Of a stretch of 6,723 nt of DNA, positions 1-5,828 are shown in pieces. Each line of letters opens with the position of its first letter. The first letter of the stretch is position 1. Source of the DNA: Candidatus Poribacteria bacterium (lineage in GTDB: Bacteria > Poribacteria > WGA-4E > UBA9662); contig PBVO01000096.1 in assembly GCA_002729015.1 (NCBI GenBank), positions 14,632 to 21,354 on the forward strand. The letters run 5' to 3'. The position numbers were made by a program, and so were the translations under genes. The notes under the pieces were generated by a model, which saw nothing but the letters and a program-made list of their open reading frames with translations, did not search any database and was not told the DNA's origin.

Positions 1-1
1 T

Positions 2-550
2 CAATTTGGCCAGATAGATATTTTGGTTAACAATGCTGGTATGAATGTCCGTCAGCCATTCATGGAGGTCACTGAGGATAACTACGACCAAATTATGGAC
101 GTAAATTTGAAAGGTTTATACTTTCTTAGCCAAGCAGTAGCAAAATACATGGTTCATCGTCAAAAGGGAAAAATCATCAATATTGGCTCACTAACCACTG
201 GCATTACTTTAGACCAAATATCAGTTTATACTGCTACAAAAGGAGCCGTAGGTCAACTAACAAAATCTCAGGCTCTTGAATTAGGCCCGTATAATATTCA
301 AGCCAATGCTATTAGTCCGGGTTTTGTTGTCACACCCTTGACTGAAAAAATCTGGTCTGATAAAACAATGCGAGATTGGGGAGAAGCTAAAGTTCCCCTC
401 GGACGATTAGCTCAGCCAGAAGACATGATCGGAACAGCCGTTTTTTTGGCTTCATCTGCTTCTGACTATGTAACCGGTCAAATTATTTACGTTGACGGTG
501 GTTTCATGACCGGTGACGTTTGGCCTTTGCCCTCAGCTGCGAGCAACTAG
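2..550 (+). CDS. SDR-family NAD(P)-dependent oxidoreductase, 5'-truncated by the window edge
   Basis: Classical short-chain dehydrogenase/reductase, present from about a third of the way in. The open frame enters from the left edge (first complete codon at base 2) as QFGQIDILVNNAG, so the TTG at 23 lies inside the gene and is not its start. About 182 residues are visible; the family is usually near 250, so the Rossmann dinucleotide motif TGxxxGIG lies upstream. Visible landmarks are the NNAG motif, the structural Asn of VNLKG (codon 104-106), the catalytic Ser of NIGSL (188-190), and YTATK with Tyr at 227-229 and Lys at 239-241. After these come a SPGFVVTPL substrate-loop start and the standard C-terminal YVTGQIIYVDGGF. 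The full catalytic tetrad is intact. It resembles gluconate 5-dehydrogenase, glucose 1-dehydrogenase and FabG-type enzymes, and the substrate cannot be assigned from sequence alone. It ends in TAG, followed by a hairpin that could terminate it, which separates it from the next gene run. Confidence 0.95.
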   Translation, partial: QFGQIDILVNNAGMNVRQPFMEVTEDNYDQIMDVNLKGLYFLSQAVAKYMVHRQKGKIINIGSLTTGITLDQISVYTATKGAVGQLTKSQALELGPYNIQANAISPGFVVTPLTEKIWSDKTMRDWGEAKVPLGRLAQPEDMIGTAVFLASSASDYVTGQIIYVDGGFMTGDVWPLPSAASN

Positions 551-610
551 AAAGTGCAGAGAGTCTAAAAAACGAGCTTTTGCTTAAACAATTTCACCCG
601 CGTCCCCCTC

Positions 611-645
611 AATCCTACGAGTGAACTGTCAGGATTCTGATTTTT
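611..645 (+). terminator. Candidate intrinsic terminator after the SDR gene
   Basis: AATCCT (611-616) is a perfect reverse complement of AGGATT (631-636). Between the arms, AC/GT and AG/CT can pair further with two single-base bulges, closing on a TGAA tetraloop, for roughly ten pairs in all. The right arm is followed by CTGA and then five T (641-645). The position, about 60 bases past the SDR stop and well before the next promoter, suits a terminator. The stem is AU-rich and bulged, so this is only a candidate. Confidence 0.4.
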
Positions 646-855
646 AAGCGATTTCACATTTTTCTATATGGGAGCTTCCCAGTAGGTTTTATACGGAATT
701 GTTTCGTAGGAGAGTGTTTTGAAATACACCGTGAAGTTGGAATTATGGTATTTTGTTTACTTGGCTTTCTAGGCGAATTACTTCTAGTAAAAAAACACGC
801 TCCGATTTTTTCTATACCAGAGAGCTGATTGAACCGAATCCTGACATATGGCTAG

Positions 856-884
856 TTGACACGTCGACACGACGATGATATAAT
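856..884 (+). promoter_or_regulatory. Perfect-consensus sigma-70-type promoter with extended -10
   Basis: TTGACA at 856-861 and TATAAT at 879-884 are separated by exactly 17 bases. TG at 876-877 sits one base before the -10, which makes it an extended -10 as well. The predicted transcription start is near 891, giving an untranslated leader of about 75 bases before the ATG at 967. It faces the membrane-protein gene and the purF run, so it is the likely main promoter of that transcript. Most natural promoters deviate from consensus, so a full match on both hexamers, spacer and TGn implies either very strong basal activity or a promoter held in check by a repressor. Confidence 0.85.
862..874. 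promoter_or_regulatory. Inverted repeat in the promoter spacer, possible operator
   Basis: CGTCG-ACA-CGACG is a perfect 5-base inverted repeat with a 3-base centre, lying wholly between the -35 and -10 hexamers. It is locally GC-rich in otherwise AT-leaning DNA. The same stretch also reads as an 8-base near-tandem repeat, GTTGACAC (855-862) then GTCGACAC (863-870), differing at one base and overlapping the -35. A dimeric regulator bound here would block RNA polymerase. No regulator gene lies in the window and I do not recognise the site as a named operator, so its role is inferred from position alone. Confidence 0.35.
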
Positions 885-966
885 CTGCTCCGCCTCTGCC
901 CAATCTTAGCTTGCTTTCAAAAGTACCAACGAGTTGAACTCCGCTTGAAGGATGCATCCCTGATCA

Positions 967-1542
967 ATGGAAACCCGTCAAAATCTCTTGATGATATTAG
1001 TCCAAATTGGAGTTGGGTCTGCCTCAGGTATGGTACTAGCTATTGTTGGTTACTTCCTCACTAATAATTTGTTTTTGAACTCTATTGTCAGTAATAGAGT
1101 TCAAAATGGTTTTTGGGTTGGTCTTTTCACTCTGATTGCATTCCTGTCAACTTATAGCTTAAGTGTAGTAGGAGTTGCTTATGGAATTAAGCAAGTAGCA
1201 AATCGATTTGGACAAGATTGTAACCTGAAACATGCCTGGCAAGGATCGTTCTTAGGGCCACCAGCTCTGGCTGTTTTAGTAATGACTACTCAGCTTAACT
1301 GGCAAACGCTGACTGAGTCCTTTGGCGATGGTTCTCTGTTTAGTTGGGTGATTTTGATTGTTCAACCCGTTGCTCAATTTTCTTCTTTTCCGGTCTTTGT
1401 ATTACTAAAAATTGGCGTTCCTGTCGAGTTAATGTATTCTCTGTCAGTTCCAATTGGAGGTATAATCGGTTATCGTTTTAACTGGCACCGATCAAGTGCT
1501 GCTTTAGATAGTACGAGCGATGGTTTCTTCAAAACTGAGTGA
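967..1542 (+). CDS. Hypothetical multi-pass membrane protein (191 residues)
   Basis: I do not recognise this protein. Hydrophobic segments suggest four or five membrane helices: about residues 7-31, 49-74, 94-107 (short), 124-146 and 150-169. The polar stretch 75-93 (KQVANRFGQDCNLKHAW) would be a loop, and the C-terminal tail from about 170 is hydrophilic. Glycines are frequent in helices 1 and 5 (GVGSASG, PIGGIIGY), as in tightly packed helices. No signal-peptide cleavage site, enzyme motif or transporter signature is evident. The ATG at 967 is the first start after an in-frame TGA at 961. The nearest Shine-Dalgarno-like sequence, AAGGA at 948-952, is 14 bases away, which is long. It is the first gene after the consensus promoter and lies 81 bases upstream of the preferred purF ATG, so it is probably co-transcribed with it. 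It ends in four consecutive in-frame stop codons (1540-1551). Confidence 0.75.
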   Translation: METRQNLLMILVQIGVGSASGMVLAIVGYFLTNNLFLNSIVSNRVQNGFWVGLFTLIAFLSTYSLSVVGVAYGIKQVANRFGQDCNLKHAWQGSFLGPPALAVLVMTTQLNWQTLTESFGDGSLFSWVILIVQPVAQFSSFPVFVLLKIGVPVELMYSLSVPIGGIIGYRFNWHRSSAALDSTSDGFFKTE

Positions 1543-1623
1543 TAGTAGTAATTCAGACCTATGCGGGTACCAAGTTATTCTTTTCAATCACTGTTCCTTG
1601 ATTTTATATAGATAACGTTGTTG

Positions 1624-3063
1624 ATGCAATTCGATCCAGTTCTGACCGATGACAAGCCGAAAGATGAATGTGGTGTCTTTGGAGTATTTGGCCACGAAAA
1701 AGCTGCTGAGCTAACCTATTTAGGGCTTCGTGCACTCCAACACCGTGGTCAGGAGAGTGCAGGCATTGTTGCTTCCGAAGGTCAGACGATTTCCTACCAC
1801 CGTGGAATGGGCTTAGTAACGGAAGTATTTAGTGATATGAGCAAGTTGGCCAAATTAGAAGGTCATCTGGCAATTGGTCATAATCGATATTCCACCACCG
1901 GTAGTAGTAATATTGAAAATGCTCAACCGTTAGTTCGACAGTATTCTCGTGGTCCTTTGGCAATTGCACATAATGGTAATTTAGTTAACGCGTATCGTAT
2001 CAGAACAGACTTAGAATCTGCCGGGTCCATTTTTAATGGTACATCCGATACGGAAGTCATTGCACACCTGATCGCACGTTCACAGCAGGGGCTGTTGGAG
2101 GATCGAATCAGTGATGCCCTCCAAGAAGTTCGTGGTGCTTATTCATTATTGTTTCTAGGTAAATCTGTACTAATCGGCGCACGCGATCCTAATGGTTTTC
2201 GGCCTCTGTGGTTAGGTCGACTTGGCGAGGCTTATGTTATCGCTTCTGAAACCTGTGCTTTTGACGTGGTCGAAGCTCAACCGATCAGAGAAATTGAGCC
2301 TGGTGAAATGATAGTTATTACGGATACTAAAAAACCACCTAAAAGTTTCCAAGTCTTGCCAACAGCAGACCAGCTGTCCCAATGTATTTTTGAGCATATC
2401 TATCTGGCACGACCAGATAGTATGATTTTTAACGAATTAGCTAATGGTCCACGTCGTGAATTTGGCCGACAGCTAGCTCGTGAATGCCCTGTTGATGCAG
2501 ATATCGTTATTCCAGTACCAGACTCAGCAACCATTGCTGCTTTAGGATTTTCTGAGGAGGCTAAGATTCCTTTCGAAATGGGTCTCTATCGTAATCCATA
2601 TGTGGGTCGAACTTTTATGAATCCATCCCAAGAAATCCGGGACCTAATGGTCAGAGTGAAGCTAAGTCCCGTCCGAAATGTCCTAGAAGGTAAGCGAGTT
2701 GTTGTTGTTGATGACTCGATTATGAGGGGGACAAACTCACGCAAAATTATTTCTCTAATTCGTCAAGGTGGCGCAACCGAAGTGCACTTTCGGGTTTCAT
2801 CGCCACCCAATCGTTATCCGTGTTTCTATGGAGTTGACACGCCAACACGGAAGGAGTTAATTGCGAGTTCTTGGACGGTAGAAGAAATAAAGAAGTACAT
2901 TCGTTGTGATTCCTTGGGCTATTTGAGTATTGAGGGTATGCTTAGTTGTGTCAAAGAACCAAAAAACTATTGTACTGCTTGTTTTGATGGTAATTACCCA
3001 CTGGAGTTCAGTGGACAACCCTCGAACCAATTACCGATTACGTTTGAATTGAAACCGTTATAG
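1624..3063 (+). CDS. purF: Amidophosphoribosyltransferase (glutamine PRPP amidotransferase)
   Basis: Catalyses the first committed step of de novo purine synthesis in the cytoplasm: PRPP plus glutamine gives phosphoribosylamine. With the ATG at 1624 the protein has 479 residues, the usual family length. Two TTG codons directly precede it (1618, 1621) but the ATG is preferred. The N-terminal Ntn-type glutaminase domain begins at Cys16 (CGVFGVFG, codon 1669-1671), so a 15-residue propeptide must be removed to free the nucleophile, as in Bacillus subtilis PurF. LQHRGQESAG, GHNRYSTTG (85-93) and AHNGNLVNA (116-124) are the expected glutaminase motifs. The C-terminal phosphoribosyltransferase domain carries the PRPP loop VVVVDDSIMRGTNS (359-372). 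Cys254, Cys400, Cys450 and Cys453 match the four Fe-S ligands of the B. subtilis-type enzyme, so an oxygen-sensitive 4Fe-4S cluster is expected. No Shine-Dalgarno is visible before the start. The next gene begins 21 bases after the stop. Confidence 0.97.
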   Translation: MQFDPVLTDDKPKDECGVFGVFGHEKAAELTYLGLRALQHRGQESAGIVASEGQTISYHRGMGLVTEVFSDMSKLAKLEGHLAIGHNRYSTTGSSNIENAQPLVRQYSRGPLAIAHNGNLVNAYRIRTDLESAGSIFNGTSDTEVIAHLIARSQQGLLEDRISDALQEVRGAYSLLFLGKSVLIGARDPNGFRPLWLGRLGEAYVIASETCAFDVVEAQPIREIEPGEMIVITDTKKPPKSFQVLPTADQLSQCIFEHIYLARPDSMIFNELANGPRREFGRQLARECPVDADIVIPVPDSATIAALGFSEEAKIPFEMGLYRNPYVGRTFMNPSQEIRDLMVRVKLSPVRNVLEGKRVVVVDDSIMRGTNSRKIISLIRQGGATEVHFRVSSPPNRYPCFYGVDTPTRKELIASSWTVEEIKKYIRCDSLGYLSIEGMLSCVKEPKNYCTACFDGNYPLEFSGQPSNQLPITFELKPL

Positions 3064-3084
3064 GCTCAAACCATAGTAAGAAAT

Positions 3085-3672
3085 ATGAAGGCATTAGAGA
3101 AAATTAAAGAGTCATCTCAAGCTATCGTCAAAATTTGCCAAAAGGAACGTTTATCTAAGACTGATAAAGAAAGATTGTTCAAATTACAGGGAGATATATT
3201 TTCACAAATTGACACCCTAACTGAGTGTGAAATTTGTGGAGGAGTTTCTGATCTCATTGCTTCTATTACAATTGCTCATACTACTGCTAACTTGTGCAGT
3301 CAATGTGGGATTGAGGCTCTAACTGATGGTCAGATCAAGAAAAGTAGCCGCCGTTCGTCGCGAAAGACCTCAACTAATAATGGAACCGCCAAAAACAAAA
3401 AAGTAAACAAGACAAGCCCACTACCTAGCAAAACTACCTCTATTAAAACTAATACAGCTAGTTTGATTGAAAACATTGAGCTGGAAACTGGCTTGAGCAA
3501 ACCTATTATCCGACGAATTGAGAAGATGATCGCTGAGATTGCAACGCCAATGAGTGTTGAACACACCTTTCAATATATGCTTAACGAAGCTAAAATAGCT
3601 AAAATGAAAGTTTCCGACGAACAATTGGAAAAAGCCGTAAGTATACTAATGACGAATACAACTAAGAGCTAA
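3085..3672 (+). CDS. Hypothetical protein with paired CxxC motifs and a basic linker (195 residues)
   Basis: I do not recognise this protein. It has three parts. Residues 1-45 are charged and probably helical. Residues 46-80 contain CEIC (Cys48, Cys51) and CSQC (Cys71, Cys74), a CxxC-19-CxxC arrangement that looks like a zinc ribbon or small treble-clef site. Residues 84-125 are a low-complexity linker rich in Lys, Arg, Ser and Thr (for example KKSSRRSSRK), probably disordered and able to contact nucleic acid. Residues 126-190 look like a compact helical domain (ETGLSKPIIRRIEKMIAEI, then a KVSDEQLEKAVSIL helix). There is no signal peptide or membrane segment. The gene lies 21 bases after purF and 6 bases before dusB, so it is almost certainly in the same transcript. 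A role in RNA or DNA binding is inferred from the metal-site-plus-basic-linker design and the neighbours. The start ATG has only a weak upstream AGTAAG. Confidence 0.85.
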   Translation: MKALEKIKESSQAIVKICQKERLSKTDKERLFKLQGDIFSQIDTLTECEICGGVSDLIASITIAHTTANLCSQCGIEALTDGQIKKSSRRSSRKTSTNNGTAKNKKVNKTSPLPSKTTSIKTNTASLIENIELETGLSKPIIRRIEKMIAEIATPMSVEHTFQYMLNEAKIAKMKVSDEQLEKAVSILMTNTTKS

Positions 3673-3678
3673 AAGATA

Positions 3679-4689
3679 ATGGTTAAAATTGGTAATGTTG
3701 AAGTAGGCAAATTTCCGCTTTTGTTAGCACCCATGGAAGATGTTAGCGATCCTCCGTTCAGAGCTGTTTGTAAAGAAAACGGAGCGGACGTGATGTACAC
3801 CGAATTCATATCTTCTGAAGGCTTAATCCGAAATGCAGCACAGAGCGTAGCAAAACTGGATATATTCGAATACGAGCGTCCCATCGGGATCCAGATTTTC
3901 GGACACAATATCGAATCAATGCGCGAGTCTACCGAAATTTCTCAATCGGCTAATCCTGATATTATTGACATTAATTATGGCTGCCCTGTTAAACGGGTCA
4001 CCGGTAAAGGAGCCGGAGCTGGCATACTACAGGATATACCTAAAATGGTACAAATGACGGATCAAATTGTTAAATCAACCCATCTGCCTGTAACTGTTAA
4101 GACCCGTCTTGGCTGGAACGACAATACATTATTCGTGGTAGAAGTAGCCGAACGTCTTCAGGATGTTGGCATTCAAGCTATTTCGGTTCATGGGCGCACA
4201 AGAAAACAGATGTATAAAGGCTCAGCTGATTGGACACTGATCGGTAGAATTAAAGAGAATCCTCGTATTCGTATTCCTGTTTTCGGTAACGGTGATGTAG
4301 ATAGCCCAGAAAAAGCGGTTCGAATGAGGCAAACTTATGGTGTCGATGGAATCATGATTGGTCGAGCAACCATTGGTTATCCCTGGATTTTCAACGAGAT
4401 TAAACATTTTATGAAAACTGGCCAGTACTTAGCGCCGCCAACAATAGACCAACGTATTGATACCGTCAAAAAACATTTCGAGTTTTCTCTGCGTTGGAAA
4501 GGAGAAAGGGTTGGACTCTACGAAATGCGCAGGCATTACAAGAACTATTTCAAAAATCTCAATGGTTTAAAGCCGTATCGCCAACAGTTATGTACTTGCG
4601 ACGATGTTTCGCGTATTCCTGAGATTCTGGAAGAAGTTCGGCAACATGTGCAACAAATACGCCCACATAGAATCAAATTAGCTAGTTAA
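3679..4689 (+). CDS. dusB: tRNA-dihydrouridine synthase, DusB type
   Basis: Reduces specific uridines in the D-loop of tRNA to dihydrouridine, using FMN and NAD(P)H. The 336 residues form the usual FMN-binding TIM barrel followed by a C-terminal helical tRNA-binding domain, full length for the family. Visible motifs are LLLAPMEDVSDPPFR (14-28) at the first FMN-binding strand, DINYGCPVKRV with the catalytic acid Cys102, GKGAGAGIL (109-117), VKTRLGW with Lys141, HGRTR with His171 for the flavin phosphate region, GNGDVDSPEKA (203-213) and GRATIGYPWIF (228-238). A helical end follows from about residue 255, containing GLYEMRRHYKNYF. Overall similarity to my recollection of Bacteroidota DusB is strong, which is the best taxonomic hint in the window. 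The start is 6 bases after the preceding stop with no strong Shine-Dalgarno, consistent with translational coupling. Assignment to DusB rather than DusA or DusC rests on family resemblance. Confidence 0.94.
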   Translation: MVKIGNVEVGKFPLLLAPMEDVSDPPFRAVCKENGADVMYTEFISSEGLIRNAAQSVAKLDIFEYERPIGIQIFGHNIESMRESTEISQSANPDIIDINYGCPVKRVTGKGAGAGILQDIPKMVQMTDQIVKSTHLPVTVKTRLGWNDNTLFVVEVAERLQDVGIQAISVHGRTRKQMYKGSADWTLIGRIKENPRIRIPVFGNGDVDSPEKAVRMRQTYGVDGIMIGRATIGYPWIFNEIKHFMKTGQYLAPPTIDQRIDTVKKHFEFSLRWKGERVGLYEMRRHYKNYFKNLNGLKPYRQQLCTCDDVSRIPEILEEVRQHVQQIRPHRIKLAS

Positions 4690-4705
4690 TCAGATAGCTA
4701 GGAGT

Positions 4706-4710
4706 AGGAG
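4706..4710 (+). promoter_or_regulatory. Strong Shine-Dalgarno site for the MDR oxidoreductase
   Basis: AGGAG lies six bases before the ATG at 4717, with a second GGAG just upstream at 4701-4704. It is the clearest ribosome binding site in the window and fixes the start of the downstream gene. It shows the host can use Shine-Dalgarno initiation, although purF and dusB lack clear sites. Confidence 0.8.
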
Positions 4711-4716
4711 CATAAG

Positions 4717-5730
4717 ATGCAAGATGTAAACCGTCAAGTTGTTTTAGCCCGACGCCCCAAAGGATACCCCGTCGAATCTGATTTTGACTTGATAGAAAGC
4801 CCTATACCCAAACCAAACCAAGACGAGATTTTAGTTCGTACAATTTACCTTTCAGTGGATCCGTACATGAGAGGACGAATGAATGCAAGTCGAAAATCCT
4901 ATGCACCACCGGTTGAAGATCGAGAAGTTATAACCGGTGGCGTAGTAGGTGAAGTAGTCGAATCAAAAAGTGGGCAATTTTCAGTTGGTGATATTGTACA
5001 ATGTCAACTCGGTTGGCAAGCTTATGGAATAATGCCTGCGGGGCAAGCTAGAAAAGTTGACCCTGATTTAGCACCAATTTCGACATCGCTTGGTATATTG
5101 GGAATGCCGGGATTGACTGCTTATTTCGGCCTACTCGATGTTTGCCAACCTACATCAAGTGAAACTGTCTTTGTTTCTGGTTCAGCTGGTGCTGTTGGAT
5201 CTTTGGTCGGTCAGATAGCTAAAATCAAAGGGTGTCGAGTCGTTGGTTCTGCAGGTACCGACCAAAAAGTTGATCATGTTTTATCCGAATTGGGTTTCGA
5301 TGCGGCCTATAATTACAGGAAAATTAGCGACTATACGACTAAGATTGCTGAGCTCTGTCCAAATGGAGTAGATGCCTATTTTGACAATGTGGGTGGTATA
5401 CAAACCGATGCGATATTTCCTAATCTGAATCTAGGGGCAAGAATTGCTATTTGCGGCCAGATCTCACAGTATAATTTGACAGAGCCTGAGTTAGGCCCTC
5501 GATTATTTTTTCAATTTATTATTAAACGGCTAACAATGAGAGGTTTTCTTGTTTCTGATTTTGCTGATGGTTACCAACAGGCTTTAGCTGAGATGGCAAG
5601 TTGGCTTAATTCGGGACAGCTGAAATATCGTGAAACTATAACTGAAGGCCTAGAAAATGCAGCATCTGCTTTCATCAGCATGCTAAAAGGTGGAAATTTA
5701 GGTAAACAGCTGGTAAAGGTCAGCGAATGA
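4717..5730 (+). CDS. NADP-dependent oxidoreductase, MDR superfamily (prostaglandin reductase / CurA-like)
   Basis: Zinc-independent medium-chain dehydrogenase/reductase of the leukotriene B4 12-hydroxydehydrogenase/prostaglandin reductase branch, which includes E. coli CurA. Such enzymes reduce the C=C double bond of alpha,beta-unsaturated ketones and aldehydes with NADPH in the cytoplasm. The 337 residues match the family length. The N-terminal GroES-like domain shows LSVDPYMRGRM (45-55) and ITGGVVGEVVES (72-83). The GMPGLTAYFGLL helix (129-140) leads to the nucleotide-binding fold, with SGSAGAVGS at 154-162 in place of the textbook AAGAVGS. YFDNVGG (221-227), GARIAICGQIS (240-250) and RGFLVSDF (275-282) follow, all typical. 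The catalytic zinc cysteines of alcohol dehydrogenases are absent, as expected. The gene begins 27 bases after dusB behind a strong AGGAG. The physiological substrate is unknown; detoxification of reactive carbonyls is the family-level expectation. Confidence 0.93.
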   Translation: MQDVNRQVVLARRPKGYPVESDFDLIESPIPKPNQDEILVRTIYLSVDPYMRGRMNASRKSYAPPVEDREVITGGVVGEVVESKSGQFSVGDIVQCQLGWQAYGIMPAGQARKVDPDLAPISTSLGILGMPGLTAYFGLLDVCQPTSSETVFVSGSAGAVGSLVGQIAKIKGCRVVGSAGTDQKVDHVLSELGFDAAYNYRKISDYTTKIAELCPNGVDAYFDNVGGIQTDAIFPNLNLGARIAICGQISQYNLTEPELGPRLFFQFIIKRLTMRGFLVSDFADGYQQALAEMASWLNSGQLKYRETITEGLENAASAFISMLKGGNLGKQLVKVSE

Positions 5731-5828
5731 GCCAATGGATATTAGCAAAAGTCATTTTACGTTGTCTCATGTTTGGATCATACAAGGTTATTGAACTCGG
5801 AACGACTATTTTTGGAAAGCACATCTGA
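5727..5828 (+). CDS. Possible small protein (33 residues) overlapping both neighbours
   Basis: An open frame of 33 codons plus stop exactly fills the gap between the MDR oxidoreductase and the Gfo/Idh/MocA gene. Its ATG (5727-5729) overlaps the upstream stop as ATGA. Its TGA (5826-5828) shares one base with the downstream ATG as TGATG. AAAGG at 5715-5719 sits seven bases before the ATG, a usable ribosome binding site. The peptide starts MSQWILAKVILRCLMFG, with hydrophobic residues and occasional basic ones, and continues to ELGTTIFGKHI. It could be a short membrane-associated peptide. I recognise no family. A frame of this length can arise by chance. The argument for it is the combination of two stop/start overlaps and a ribosome binding site. 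A simple translational bridge that couples the flanking genes, with a dispensable peptide, is an alternative. Confidence 0.35.
   Translation: MSQWILAKVILRCLMFGSYKVIELGTTIFGKHI

Larger units (their letters stand above)
551..966. other. 416-base intergenic region between the SDR gene and the membrane-protein gene
   Basis: No recognisable gene. From left to right it holds the candidate terminator (611-645) and a compact hairpin TGGGA-GCT-TCCCA (669-681), which is followed after five bases by TTTT and could be a backup terminator. A stop-free stretch (625-828) follows, whose only ATG is at 745. Next come a run of seven A (789-795) and a run of six T (806-811), able to form a weak A/T stem, and then the consensus promoter (856-884) with its 5' untranslated region. 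In the UTR, TTCAA (916-920) can pair with either of two TTGAA copies (934-938 and 945-949). I could not match this leader to a known riboswitch class. Confidence 0.6.

Noticed and set aside
719..772. 17-codon frame from TTG at 719 behind AGGAG at 708-712
   Set aside because: The ribosome-binding-like site and spacing are good, but the frame is very short, starts with TTG, has no coupling or conservation evidence, and overlaps another open frame of equal merit.
885..966. Riboswitch or attenuator in the leader before the membrane protein
   Set aside because: Only 5-base TTCAA/TTGAA pairings are available and no conserved core of a purine, ZTP or other riboswitch could be seen; the leader is short and the pairings are weak.
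1581..1612. Possible purF-specific promoter (TTTTCA with TATATA at 1605-1610)
   Set aside because: The -35 match is only four of six with an 18-base spacer in AT-rich DNA, where such matches are frequent, and the start would fall almost at the purF initiation codon.
2212..2397. Minus-strand open frame inside purF
   Set aside because: It lies wholly within a well-supported purF coding region, has no recognisable domain, and is explained as a shadow of the sense frame.
3330..3624. Two overlapping minus-strand frames inside the CxxC protein gene
   Set aside because: Both are opposite the low-complexity Lys/Ser/Thr linker and helical tail, whose codon make-up produces long hydrophobic antisense frames; no start signal or neighbour context supports them.
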